Assembly (NCBI GenBank): GCA_037367405.1
Contig: JAZKJV010011599.1
Location: forward strand, 124,001 to 188,000
Source of the DNA: Ottelia alismoides
Taxonomy: Eukaryota > Streptophyta > Magnoliopsida > Alismatales > Hydrocharitaceae
Direction: 5' to 3'
Length of the DNA: 64,000 nt
The notes below the pieces were generated by a model. The model had not been told where the DNA came from. It searched no databases and saw only the letters and a program-made list of their open reading frames with translations. Below, piece by piece: positions 46,022-58,010 of the stretch (positions within the stretch are counted from its first letter, which is position 1; each line of letters begins with the position of its first letter). Position numbers and translations under genes: made by a program.

Positions 46022-46250
46022 CAGAGAATGTCTTCTGATCGATCGGTTAGAAGGTGCAAGATTTGGGATGTTGCCGGCAAAGAGATGGCAAGGAAGGCCC
46101 ACGACATATTGAAAGAAGATTAACTGAAGGGATCTCAACAACTTGGATCTAGGTCTGAGAATGACCCAAAATAGAATTGAATGGAGGAAAAAATCCATGT
46201 AGTCGCCCCTACTTAATGTTGGAGAAGACTTTGTTATTGTTGTTGTTGTA
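46022..46250 (+). pseudogene. RTE-type LINE, C-terminal fragment and 3' UTR (right part)
   Basis: Continues the RTE reading (RSVRRC, EWRKRIHVAD-like NGGKN), then the 3' end TGTAGTCGCCCC, GTTGGAGAAGACTTTG and a (GTT)n tail. The tail resembles the SINE tail at 43080-43130, as expected if the SINE uses the RTE machinery. Confidence 0.7.
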
Positions 46251-46874
46251 TAAAAAATCAATAAGCTCTTATAATTATAATGATGGATGATTACTAATCA
46301 TGTATTAAAACTCATCTCACGAACTAAAGATGATGCGCCCGCCCATAATCTTTTTGTAAGGAGGCTTCTAAAAACTAAATTCTACAGAAATAAACATGCC
46401 AAATCCCCTCGAAAGCTCGTGAAAATGCCCAAAAGGAAATAAAAATCCCAACCACCAACCTATGATAATATATATATATATAATAAGTGCATTGGCATTG
46501 AAATGCAATGCCTTTCATCCATCTTTTAGTACTCTTAAGCATTTAAAAATCGGATGCTTTCACCACCTTATTCGTAACATCCATAATGAAAATCCGAGCG
46601 ATCATATCATCCTCAAGAAAAGTTGGTGTCTCCATCAAGTCCATCTAAAACGGGAAGCAGAGACATGCCTTTGATTGTACGTTGATTACACCCCATGCCA
46701 CCCGTTGGAGGGAACCTCGACTTCATATCTTCACATGCAGACGGCGTTGACCAGTAGTGAAAATCATCCAACAATGAGTAAATGTTGCCAGAGTTTATGA
46801 GAAGCTCGCAACTTCTTAATGATCATATCTCTACGAGGATGAAAATGAATACCAACAACCGCAAGTTTAACTTC

Positions 46875-47200
46875 GTGCTTCGATACCATATAACAACAAC
46901 AATAAAGCCTTTTCCCACATTAAATAGGGTCAGCTACATGACTTATTTGCTTCCATTCAAATCTATTTTGGGTCATTCTCGGACTTAGATCTAAATAACT
47001 AAGATCCCTTCGGAATTCAAATAATCTCCTTCCAATATTTCTTGGGCCTTACTCGCCTTCTCTTGGCCAGCTCAACATCTTAAATATCGCATCTTCTAAC
47101 CGGTGCATGACGCATCACCCAGCCACCTTTGCAAATGGCCAAACCATCTTAAGTGGTTCTCTCTCACTAATCCATGCTTGGATACCATAAAGTAGAATAT
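46875..47200 (-). pseudogene. RTE-type LINE C-terminal fragment and 3' end, minus strand
   Basis: On the minus strand: RWFGHLQRW-like, REGE/RPKKY-type basic segment, then NRFEWKQ-like sequence and CATGTAGCTGACCC, GTGGGAAAAGGC and (GTT)n tail. A second, opposite copy of the RTE family. Confidence 0.65.
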
Positions 47201-47309
47201 TCCATGCAATCCATGACAATGGAATTCGATTTAGGTGTTGCACAGTCTAAAGCATCAAAAGATGAGTGAATGCTACTAGAGTTTATTAATAGCCCACAAC
47301 TTCCCGCCA

Positions 47310-47423
47310 ACCATATCCTCTTCGGGATGTGAAAATACTTCTCAAGGACCATATCCTCTTCAGGATGGCAAAATACTTCTGAAGGACCATGTCCTCTTCA
47401 AGTTGTCAAAATACAACCACCCA
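47310..47423 (+). repeat. Three tandem 38-bp units
   Basis: Units begin at 47310, 47348 and 47386, each with ACCAT(A/G)TCCTCTTC and AAAATACTTCT. Non-coding. Confidence 0.8.
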
Positions 47424-47479
47424 AAATGGAATTGAACTTCACGTCCACCACACCTTGATTATCTTTTTATTATTATTAT

Positions 47480-47600
47480 TACAAACGTACTCAGTCAAGT
47501 TGGTTGTGCAGTGTGCCTACCACCCAAAAGACCACGGTCCAAATCTTGGGGTGGGTTGTGTGCATTTCCCCCTCTTCTCTAAAAAAAATTACCAAGGTTC
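47480..47600 (+). mobile_element. SINE head fragment
   Basis: Contains TGTGCAGTGTGCCTACCACC, then AAAAGACCACGGTCCAAATC, matching the tRNA-related head of the SINE at 42937-43131, followed by pyrimidine-rich and A-rich sequence. The body of the SINE is missing. Confidence 0.6.
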
Positions 47601-48135
47601 TTTTTTGACACCGTTTGAATATGGTAATGTAGAGTGATTCCACGCAAACATTTTCAATGGAATTCAATTCAGGCATTCAGCATAATATGCAAGATTATTA
47701 GAGACCTGATGAAGAGTCCTTGATAAATTTGTTAATTAGATCACTCCGGAATATCTTAATCATTTCTAAAAGCATTATTAATATGTGTGATCCCGCAGAA
47801 AAATCACTTTACATCTGCAACAGTTCGAGTAGTTTTATGATGCGGTTTCTGCTCGGGTTTGAAAATAGAATCCCGAACTATTCGGAGACTTGAGCTCACA
47901 CCCTCTTTCCTTTCAAAAAAAACAGTATACTAGACGATGCAGAACGCTTTCTGCCGAAACTGTATGTTGACCTAAGAAATAGTTGCGCGGTAGTGACTAG
48001 TGAGAGATAATGATTAATAAATATAGCATCTCGTCAGTGTCACTCGGATAATGCCATTTAAATCCAACGCAGAAACGAAATATGGAAACACCTTCTTCAC
48101 CAGAAACATCAACTGCAGCTCTAATCGTCCAAATA

Positions 48136-48471
48136 TCACTTCGGAACTCCATACTTGACAAAAGCGGGACTGAAATCAAATATAACAGCTAAATGCCGTC
48201 TCGGACTCCAGAAGGTGCGATCAACGTCCTTAGCATTGACTAGGGTTTCGAGTGCAGCACTAAGGGATCGTAATAACGTCATCGAACGGGAAAAGGAGGG
48301 TGGGTGAGCGGATGACCTGGTGGAGGAATCAGGGGGGAGGGCGGAGCCCTCGCCGTCGCTGTCGGGAGGATCGATGTTGAGGTCAGCAATGATGACCTTG
48401 GCCGTTTGCTTTCTCGGAGCTTCGGGCTCTCCGGTGTCCATGGGATCCTGCTCGGACGCTTGCGCCTCCAT
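48136..48471 (-). CDS. Hypothetical plant protein, 111 aa ORF or first exon
   Basis: Start MEAQASEQDPMDTGEPEAPR, acidic N-terminus containing IIADLNIDPPDSDGEGSALP, serine-rich middle, then SMTLLRSLSAALETLVNAKD. The high GC and CpG of 48240-48520 against an AT-rich surround fit the 5' exon of a host gene. Whether the ORF ends at 48136 or splices out earlier (a GT follows NAKD) is unclear. I do not recognise the protein. Confidence 0.45.
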   Translation of the reverse strand: MEAQASEQDPMDTGEPEAPRKQTAKVIIADLNIDPPDSDGEGSALPPDSSTRSSAHPPSFSRSMTLLRSLSAALETLVNAKDVDRTFWSPRRHLAVIFDFSPAFVKYGVPK

Positions 48472-48599
48472 CGTCCCCTCCCTCCCCGCGTCCGCGCCGG
48501 CGCGGTCCGTTTTTCCTATTTTTCCGTTTTATGGAGAGCAGGCAGGAGCATAAAACTACGGCCAGAGAAGTCCCGAGGAAAAAGAAAAGGAGTACAACC

Positions 48600-50235
48600 G
48601 CAAATTAACCTGCAAAATTGTTAATGCAGACATGCTGAAGTAATCAAACAATTTCCATTGATGATATCGTGCAAATCTATGAAAATAAAATAAAAAATAG
48701 GATATCCCGAAATAACCGTCCATAAAACGAGCTTGCAAAATAGGTCTGCTTATCATAAAAAAGATCCATTGTTTTTTTTAACAATAATATCTAAGCAAAC
48801 TTTTGATAAAAGTTATATCTTGATCTGAATGAGGATAGCAATTTTCTTCTAAATAACTATGGAGTTTTGAAAAATCTAAATATCCCGTAAATAGATACAG
48901 AGGTAGGGGAATTTATCAAATGAACTGCACTCCTGCGTATATGTCAGGTTTCCATTGATGAAAAGGGAATAGGGAAAATTGGAATACAATTCTTATAGTG
49001 ATGGATACAAATACAATTGAAATTCTCATAGGCTTGTACATTTGTGTGTTGATAAGGCCATTCACTATTTTTTGACCCCCCTGCGTTAAATCATGTAGTC
49101 AAGAGAAATGTGAGCCGTAATAGAAGAGCTTGCATCGTCCATGAATAAATATTTTGTAGTAGCCTCGTTAGTCGCATATCTCTCTTGGCATGTCTAGATA
49201 ATAGTTAGAATATAAAGTGAAACATTCTGAAGCTAGAAGATAGCTATTGAATCGTCAGCATCACATAAAAACATTCCTCTTAGATTAGTTGTTAATGCGA
49301 ATAGCGGAAACTATGTTATAGTCATTTATGTATGTTCAATGTACTTTGTGTATAGAGGAATGCATAGAGTTGAACATAGTAAAATAAGAAATGGTAACTC
49401 TAGTCTCCATTTTTTTCCTCAACGACTCTTATTTCCATTAACTACTCACTTCAACTATATTCGATGACTGTATGGGTATCTAAACAAAGTACAAATGAGA
49501 TGTATATTTGTTGTCTCAGCCATTACTTTAAACCTCAAGGCCGCTGAGTGAATGCATAATTTATAACAAAGTTTTTTGTGTTGACTCTTATGTGCAGTGC
49601 TTTTATCTGATCCGGTAACGAGGCATCAGTTTAACGGAACAACTAAAGAAAATGAATAGATTATTTCTCTTCGTCCTATGTGGGTGCATATTCTCAATTG
49701 AGAATCCCCCATATACATAATACGCATTCCACTTGATCGAGCCTAATTCCAATTGTTCTGTCCTGAAGCATCGGTTTGACCTATCCAGATATTCTAATAT
49801 TCAGCCTAATGACGTTCATTGAAAGAACATACCATTTGGTGGGACTTTTCTATCAATGTAGGGGGAAGTTATGACTTAATGCAGGGTTTGAGCATTTAGA
49901 TCGTGCAATTATTTTCCAATGAGGTTTTAAATAGTAGCATTAAGCTGCGATGAACACGGCTAAATACTTATATGAATGAAAGTTGAGTTAAATAAACAAT
50001 TTTACATAATTTATTGGTAAAAAATAAACAATAGAAAAATAAAACATTCATTTTTTTGTGTCGAGTGGTAGCAATTATTAAACTCCCGCCATCCCCCTTT
50101 ACTGTGAGAGAAAGGAAGTTGATATCTTCAAATATTTTATTCCTTCTGATAATACCCCTAATATTAAACTTCTCTTGAAATGGTTATCCAGGTAGGAGTA
50201 TTATCCCACCACTTACTCATTCGGGGAATGTTAAG
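48600..50235. other. AT-rich non-coding interval
   Basis: No ORF, repeat boundary or RNA gene seen. Confidence 0.5.
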
Positions 50236-50394
50236 ATGAGGAAGAACCTCTCCTCGCAAAGATCGTCGTGCACTCGTGTTACTCCGGAGAGAATCATGCT
50301 TTCACATCTGCTTAACCCGAAATGCATGTGGAGAAGAAAGATTCCCTTTTGTATTGGGGGTACACTCGAGAACATGGACGGTGGATATGATGTG

Positions 50395-50448
50395 GGGCCT
50401 ATAGCTCATAGGATCAGGTGTTGGGGGTCCGAATCCCTCCTTTGAGAC
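50395..50448 (+). pseudogene. Plastid trnR(ACG)-like remnant without anticodon arm
   Basis: GGGCCTATAGCTCATAGGAT matches the 5' half of plastid tRNA-Arg(ACG) as I remember it, and GGTGTTGGGGGTCCGAATCC the 3' half. The ~21 nt carrying the anticodon arm are absent, so it is not a functional tRNA. The flanks do not look plastid. From memory; not checked. Confidence 0.5.
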
Positions 50449-50749
50449 TTTTCCTCCGCAGCAATTTGAATTTTGACTTTTATACCACTTATCCTTGCCC
50501 ATCATCATCCGAACAACAAGATAGTAATTTCTATCCCTCTCTATTGTCTTTATCGCTCTCAACCATGTTCTCATGCGAGGGTGTGCGATGGAATTTGCCT
50601 AGTTTGTATGTGTTGTCTTTAACTCATTCACGTGCTAGTATATGTGTTGCGATAAGTTTGTTTCCCCTCGTCTCTGGATAAGTTGTCACCTTTATATGCT
50701 TTCTCAACTTGGATTCGTAAGGTCCAAAGGACATCTCATCTTCGGAGGC

Positions 50750-50935
50750 GCAAAAAATTGGCGAAGCCTTCTCCCACTATAAGAAGGGTCGGCTACATGA
50801 ATTCTTGTTCAAATCCATGTTGAAAGATTCGACTGTTTTTTACGCTAGTTATCGATTTCAAAACGCACCCCTCACAAAAAGAGATTTAATCCATGGTTTT
50901 TTGGGTGGTAGGAACACATGTACCGTTTAAGTTAG
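50750..50935 (-). mobile_element. SINE copy, minus strand
   Basis: On the minus strand: TTCCTACCACCCAAAA, CGTAAAAAACAGTCGAATC, TTTCAACATGGATTTGAAC, CATGTAGCCGACCC and GTGGGAGAAGGC, colinear with the SINE at 42937-43131. The head is partly degraded. Confidence 0.75.
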
Positions 50936-51691
50936 GGGGTTGAATAAATCAAATGATATATTCATGTGTTGTGGATAATTTTTTTTGACTAAAAACGGTG
51001 TGGGTTTCTTTTGAATTGAAATAGTGCTAATTTTCCCCGAAAACAATGATATTATTTGTGAAAATTTCATAGTCTCTTACAAATGAGAAAAAATATATAT
51101 CACGGTATTATTGGTATTGTGGTATTGTTGTATGGCATTCGTTATCGTCATTTTTTCATGTAAGTTCAACGAGACATCTCTGTAGCACGAGGCAACTTCG
51201 TTTCTATTGACAGTGTTTCCCTCTGATACAGAGGACCATGTGGCTACGTATAAACAATTCATTTATCTGTTTCCATGTAATTGAATAAAAAATACAAATA
51301 ATTATCGAATACTACTCAGCTCCGTGTAGACTGAATCTAATTATACAGATATTTAATAAGATAATCTTGGATCTTGTGTATGAAATAAGTTGATCCATTT
51401 TAGAAATTATCCAACCATTTATGTTATCCATGAGAGGAATGTGCATCTACATGCACCCATCAACTCTGCACTTAAGTGCAGCTCTCCCGTAAAAATTATT
51501 ATACATCTAGAAAATTCATCTATGAATTAGTGAATAACTCTTCGTTACCAATCCAACAAAATATATTTAAAGACTTCGTCATCATAAAATTCAACAATAG
51601 AAATTACTTTTATGCAGCTAAAAAATCCATCACGAGAACTCCATGTAATAAACGGGTTTAAATTATTCTTATATATATAGAGAGAGAGAGA

Positions 51692-52078
51692 GAGGATAGG
51701 GAGTATGCTCCCGGGTGCATGTAATTTTACATGCACCCGGCCTTAAAACTTCCACTTTTTAATTTTTTTTTTGAAAATTATCACCATGTATATTCATCTA
51801 TACATCCCTCCAATATTCCATTCAAATCTCATCAGAAACAGAGACTCTTATACCCTCCATCTACAACATAAAATTTTAACGGTCTTAGAATTATTGTAAT
51901 CGACATGTTGTAGATGGAGGGCATGGGAGTCTCTATTTCTGATGAAATTCGAATGAAATATTGGAGGGATATATTGATGAATATACACGGTGATAATTTT
52001 CAAAAAAAATTAAAAAAGTAAAAGTTATAAGCCCGGGTGCATGTAAAATTACATGCACCTGGGTGCATACTCCCTATC

Positions 52079-52081
<3 letters not shown>
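51692..52081. mobile_element. Foldback MITE, 390 bp, near-complete inverted repeat
   Basis: The two halves are inverted copies: ends GAGGATAGGGAGTATGC match their reverse complement exactly, and the interior arms (~175 bp each) stay about 88% matched up to a small central loop. Each end also contains its own palindrome around GGGTGCATGTAATTTTACAT. Flanks are GA and TA microsatellites, so the target duplication cannot be read. Confidence 0.85.

Positions 52082-52118
<37 letters not shown>
52082..52118. repeat. (AT)n microsatellite
   Basis: About 18 AT units next to the foldback MITE. Confidence 0.9.
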
Positions 52119-52119
<1 letters not shown>

Positions 52120-52121
<2 letters not shown>

Positions 52122-52799
52122 ATTGCTACAAGTTAACTGTGTGTAAATTAAATTGTAAATTACAGCAAAAACCATATATAAACATCAGTACCATAGAAGT
52201 TAAAGATAGAAATTATTGACTAATACGATGAGGAATTTCAATGCGGGTATTTTGTGTACAACTATTTTTAAATTAAGGATTGTATCTTTAACTTGGATAC
52301 TTCAACGTCATAACAACAAAGCATTTTCTGCTTTAAGTATGGCTAGTATCACAGGAGTATAATCTCAACTTCAATTTTTGAGACTAACATGTGTGGCGTT
52401 GGCTTCTCGCAAGCTAACAACCTTCCCCGATGCGTGTAGACATGAACCAGCATGGCGAATAATCATGTCGCTTGAATACTTGAACACAATCACTTAAGCA
52501 CGTGGACACAAGAGCAATGGCACTAAACCCTCCTTGTTAATAGCAAGAGACTCACTCTCAAAGTGTGACAATCATATCTATAACCAACATTCCTGAGTAG
52601 AACGGTCACTGACAAGCTCTAACTCTTCTCGTACTCCTGCTTGCTCACGTACTGACGCTCCAACACAAGCACATGCACGACTCAATGGATCGTTCAAGAA
52701 CTATCTCAATAACACGCTCAAGAACGCTCAAGACACAACCACACGATCACACAAGCACGTACACAAAGCTTCTCTTAGTAAAAGGAAGGATTCGCACTG
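52120..52799. other. Non-coding interval, possible minus-strand promoter
   Basis: No protein domain. Read on the minus strand, ATTTATATACAC at about 52810 followed by 400 bp of AC/AG-rich sequence could be an LTR fragment, but no terminal signals were found. Confidence 0.25.
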
Positions 52800-54060
52800 G
52801 CGTGTGTGTATATAAATGAGCCACCAACCCTCCTTATCTAGTCTCGCACATGGGGGGCCTTTTCTTTCTCTTCGATATTCTTTTTGTCTTCCTCTCGATG
52901 GCTACACTAATGCCCCTATCTCTGGCTCTGGGATCCCTTCTTTTCTTTCTGGAAAGTGCTCTTCCAGTAAGTACTCTTTTTTGCTTACCGAGGCACGTCA
53001 AGTTGAGGTTAGGGTCTTGGTCAATCCACCTACCGCTATTATATATTAGGGCCCGCTTCGATGCTTCTTTGGTGGTGGGCGTTAGGCCCTGATCCAGTGA
53101 GGCTTCCGCTCTCAATGGTGCGGAAATGGGGCAGATGTCTACTCACTGACGACGGAGGACCAAAGCGAAGTGTGCCGTCGAAGCAAGTGGTTTGGGGGAT
53201 TGGAAGGGGGATCACGGCAGGCTTGGTTTGGCGATTAGGCCTCACGACATAGAGGATCCTTCCCTTTCGTTCTCAGGGCAGGCTGGCCACCTCTTCCCCG
53301 CATGTTGTCGAGCCATTGAAAGCTCGAATCTTTCCCCTGATTATTTATTATATAGTAGGGCAGACGAATCCTTCTGTCAGGGCTTTTCAAAGAAAGATGA
53401 AGACATGCTATATGTGGAAGGGAGCAGAGTTGACAGCGGGAGAAGCTTCCCACGGAACGTGGACCACCAATCAGGAAAGGGGCTATCTTTGCATTGAGGG
53501 CGGAAAGCGTATCCAGAAGAATGAATTCTATATGACAGTATGGCACAGTAGAATCCTTGGATTCCGGACTGCCCGAACTTTCACCACTTCTACCGGCAAG
53601 AAAGGAGGGGATTGACCTGGGCGGCAGGGCTTTTCTTCCACCAAAGAGAGAGGCAAGAATGTGGGGGAGGATTTGTAGACGCCGGGAGAGAACGGGAGGC
53701 TGGAGTGAGGGAATGAGGAGTGGTACTCCTTTATTCTGCCAGAGATTTCTTTCTGTAATCACAGGCGAGGAGCAACCACCTCGCCGAGCCTCAAATATCG
53801 TGATATAATATTATATATAATATAGTAGAGATTTTCTCAAATATTATATAAAATGCGGAAGAAGAAAACTTCGGGGTGGGTCGTCGGGGCTTAGTATTAA
53901 CATTCATAGGTAGAGGAGGGTCCTTGCGCAGGCGTCGGCATAGAGGCGGAGCAAAACTCAGTATAACCCAAGGGACGTTCATTATTACATTTACAATAAT
54001 GACACGTAAAGACACAAAGAGACCGTTCGAGTTCTCTGGCAACCCTTCGTATTTCATAAC
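52800..54060. other. Compositionally distinct block, possible organellar insertion
   Basis: Balanced GC, no repeats, and reading frames of 60-175 codons open on both strands, unlike its AT-rich surroundings. Texture resembles plant mitochondrial intergenic DNA, but I recognise no mitochondrial gene in it. Frames such as GDWKGDHGRLGLAIRPHDIE are not assignable. Identity unproven. Confidence 0.3.
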
Positions 54061-54612
54061 AACTCTTTATCTTCTCGTCTCTTCAACTCCATTGTTATCC
54101 TTTTGTCTTCTCGCACGGTTGATGTCATGTCAACTGCCCAGTCATCGGCACACTTGCACTATAACGCCTTGTTGACGTAGCGTTACCGTAATTCACTGAG
54201 TGCCACCGAACACCCAATCTTGTGCCAAAGGGAACCTGCGACCACCAGACCCTCAAGTAGTAAACCCTTCCTCGGTATTCTGCATGCTAAGGGGAAGTCC
54301 ATGTGAACTTCGCCACCGTGGCCTCATTACATCTATCGTGTGTGCACTACCGAGCATGCTTAAAAACACTCGTATTTAGCACCTGCAACACTTCATGCCT
54401 CCTTGGATCGACATGCATTAATACATGTACAGTATGCCTTTGTGTATACGCATATCGGATTGCTCCTCAATGCATACTGCTTCACAGCATAGCACCCTTA
54501 TACGCTCGCGTACGTACTGCTGTGTGCATCCACCATCATGTCCTGCACCGGGCTTGTACTCGTCGTACTCGCACTGCTACAAACTCTATGACACTACAGA
54601 TAGTCATACTAT

Positions 54613-54800
54613 GTGTCGATTCCTGAGAGAGAATATCATCTCACGATTCGGGATACCGAAGATTCTCATATCATACAGGGGTAGTCACTTCACCAGCAAA
54701 GATGTCAGAAAATTAATGAAGGAGTACGACATCGAACACCGAGCCACTTCTCCTTATCATCATCAGACCAATGGCATGGCAAGGCTACCAAAAAAAGAAA
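54613..54800 (+). pseudogene. Ty3/gypsy integrase core fragment
   Basis: FLRENIISRFGIPKILISYR, GSHFTSKDVRKLM and RATSPYHHQTNGMA match the gypsy integrase core. The residue at the catalytic aspartate position (SDGGSHF in the family) is tyrosine. No other gypsy domains nearby. Confidence 0.75.
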
Positions 54801-54839
54801 TCAAGACAATGAAAGAGAAATCAAGACATCAAAAGTGAA

Positions 54840-57400
54840 ATAATATGGCAAAATTATCGATATAAGGGGAAAATCTGCCGAAAGTTTCTTAGAAATATCA
54901 CCCAATATAAGGGGAAGCTCCGCTGAAATTACGAGAGAAAATATTTTCTTTACGTTCTTCGATTTTTATACATGTTCTTCATTGCACGTTCTTAGTGTTA
55001 TGATACAAAAGTGAAATTTGATCGTTTCAGGATCTGTAAATCATCCTTTCTGAAGACGATTTATGATAAACTACTACATACGCGAGAGCGAGCTAAATTA
55101 GGTAATGAAATCATGTATCTTGTTGTTGGATTTTCAAATTAACTATATTACAATACATGTTTATCGCACTCTATAGTCGAAGAATATCTACATGCTTGTT
55201 ACGTTATTTACTTTAAAATATTTTTGTACAATATAGTCGGTGTAATGAAAGATCCTTTAAGTTTTTATGATCTACGTGAAATATTACACTGATATTATAT
55301 GAAAATTGACATTGCATAAAGGAGATACGGTTTCGATTTTCGTACTATCTTTTACGATAAGAATGACTTGTAGTAGATATTATAGGTCGGGTATGTAACA
55401 TGTACGTTTCTCAGAAGAACATCTGTGTTGGCAGGCCATACCTGTGTGGTATACAATTGTCATGTTATAATAAGTGTGCACGAAATAAATGAACGATTTG
55501 CAACGCGTGTTACTTGGTTGGTATTAGGCGGTTAACTGACTGAAGATGTGGTCGTGCCATGTAGAGGTACGGGTGATTAGATAGCAGTTGGATCACCTTA
55601 ACGTGTATTTAAAGGTGTTAGTGTACGCGATTAAATGTTAGCTTGTGATTTTAAGCTAGCAAGTTCTCGAGGACGATTTTCTTCATTGTTTGTCAGGCTG
55701 AGGGTTTGAAACAATGGATAATAAAAGAAAAATAATCTGTAAGGGTGGCATTGGAGGATCGATTGACGCGATGTGCAACGTCATAAACTCACCAGATCAA
55801 CACAATCTCCAATCTTGAAGTGTCCAAAACATCAGAATACTATAATGGTGAGGTAACTTCCCTATACTAATCCATGACGTGCAATAGAATAATTAAGATT
55901 TAAACTGAGGAGAAGAAATGACATCTCTGTATAATAAGTTATGCTAAACTAACCTAACTCTTTACTTTACTTTTCTTCGTTATTTAACACTCGCCAATCT
56001 TTTGTCAAGTAATTTCTGAAAATCCAACAGACATTGGAGAGCCACTGTAAAAACATTAGTCATCAATCATCCAGCTAACAATACCAGCTCATAGTATAAG
56101 GTAGTCAGCAGCTATTTTATGCCCCTTTTCCTTCAATTTGATGTACATGTAAAGTAAAAATCATGGAAATGTTTTCTTTGTATGTATTATTTTACAAATG
56201 GAAAAACGTGAGATTCTTTCTCTACATAGTATTTTTTTCAGTTTGTTTCTGAATGTTGTCTCATAATCGGGATTGTGACACATGCCATCACTTCTCCTAC
56301 CCCAGACATGCAACAATCCAAAGCACCATTCTTTCTTCACTTATGTCCCTTGGCCCACCATTCATTGATAAATGTTTCCTCTCAGCTTAACAACTTAAAA
56401 AATATAATTTATATAATAGTAAATATTCATACATCAAAACTCAATATCATTTTTTGTATAATATTGTTAAAAAGTTTAGTCCGTACTTGATTGCGACTTT
56501 TAAAGACACTTGTCGATCTAATATTTTCCTTTTTCGCCGTTCCATAAACCAGCCGTCAAACTCCTACCAAACTCAGCATTAGAACTGAATAAATCTTAAA
56601 AGCCAATGCACGTAAAAAATATCAAAATATGTTTAGATGTAATCTAAAATTTAAGAGAGTATTTATTTGAAAAATATCCTTAAAGCACCAAATCGGAGAA
56701 AATCTCTTCATCTTCTCAAAATTCATCTCTTGCAAGCTAGTCTTTCTATGTATGTCCCTTCCGGCATTGAAAAATGTATCACACATTCTCTTCTCCGTCA
56801 TAAGAGTTAAGGCTTGACGGCAGGACTCCTTACTTAAACCTAAAGCAGAACAATACCTAATCTACAAAATTATAAATAAATGTTAGGTAACATAATATAT
56901 ATATGAATAAATTACCACGTGAATTAAAAGTTCTTACCAAGTAATGAGCCGTATATCTCCATTTATTTTGCATTATTCTCATTTGTGCATTTAGAATCAG
57001 TATCTACATCTTCGCATACATGTTTTCATTCAATAAGAAGCCAAAACAACTTGTAGATATCACATGTATATTCACCATATTTTCCTTATTTTTATCTATT
57101 TTCCACTGACCCAGAATTGAATAAATAAACTCTTCAATGTATATATTACTAACACTATAAAGGAAAATATAAAAAAAATACTAACTTCCAAGATTGACCA
57201 AAAAATCTCAAACCCTAGCTTAAGACCAAGAACATAAAAACGTGAATATACGTCTGTTACAATCTCCTATGGATCCCTACTCACTTTTGAAGTAATGTAC
57301 GTTCAATTACATTCAAAACAAGACCAACTTGAAAAGAATCGAAGTTCTTATTTGAAACTTGGATTTCAGACCCCCCCCTTGTATATTGTACGTATGACCC
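54840..57400. other. Long AT-rich interval, no gene
   Basis: No domain, splice-consistent exon or bounded repeat recognised on either strand. Confidence 0.5.
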
Positions 57401-58010
57401 TGAATTGTATTTTATTTTATCTTTGTGTTTTCCTCATTATTAATTTTATTTGATTTTATCTTATTTTAAAATGCAAATAAATCATAAAAGACCAAAATGC
57501 GATATTTTATACTTGTAATATACCGCCCAAAATTATTTTTTATAGAGATGATTTATTTTGGTTTTTGGTCCTTCAAGAAAGTTGCAGATCTCGTCGAGAC
57601 GAGCAACTTTCATGTTGACACTTTTTGATTTGACCCCTTCTGTTATTTGTTTATTTTTTTTACATTTAATTTTTGATTTTTTCAGGAGCGTCACGTGGCC
57701 GCTCCTGGAGCCGCCATGTGTCACCACCATTTTTATTTTTCTTTTATTCTATTTTATTTTACTTATTTTATTCATCTTTGTTTTATTTACTTTATTAATT
57801 TAATTTATTATCTATTTATTTAATTATTTACTTATTTAGTTAGTATTTTTATGTATCTATTTATTTATCTTATTTATTTTCTTATTTTTTAAATTACTAT
57901 TTTTATGTATTTATGTATTTATTATTATTGTATTTATTTATTTTAATCAATATTATTTATCATATTTTATTTATTTTTTTAAATGTTATTTTAAATTTAA
58001 ATTTTTTTTT
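57401..58010. repeat. T/A-rich interval with TTTA-type low complexity and a hairpin
   Basis: 57720-57990 is made of TTTA/TTTAT words. Near 57579-57610 the sequence AAGTTGC...GCAACTT forms a hairpin with an inner CTCGT/ACGAG stem. Such sequences occur in LTR-derived plant repeats; no LTR ends were found here. Confidence 0.4.

Noticed and set aside
53876..54060. Mitochondrial ribosomal protein gene fragment (rps11-like)
   Set aside because: A few residues (LRRRRHRGG, ITQGTFIIT) gave a weak impression, but no conserved motif run could be established.
57721..58010. CRISPR-like or satellite array
   Set aside because: TTTA-rich low complexity without unit-spacer structure; the window is plant nuclear DNA.
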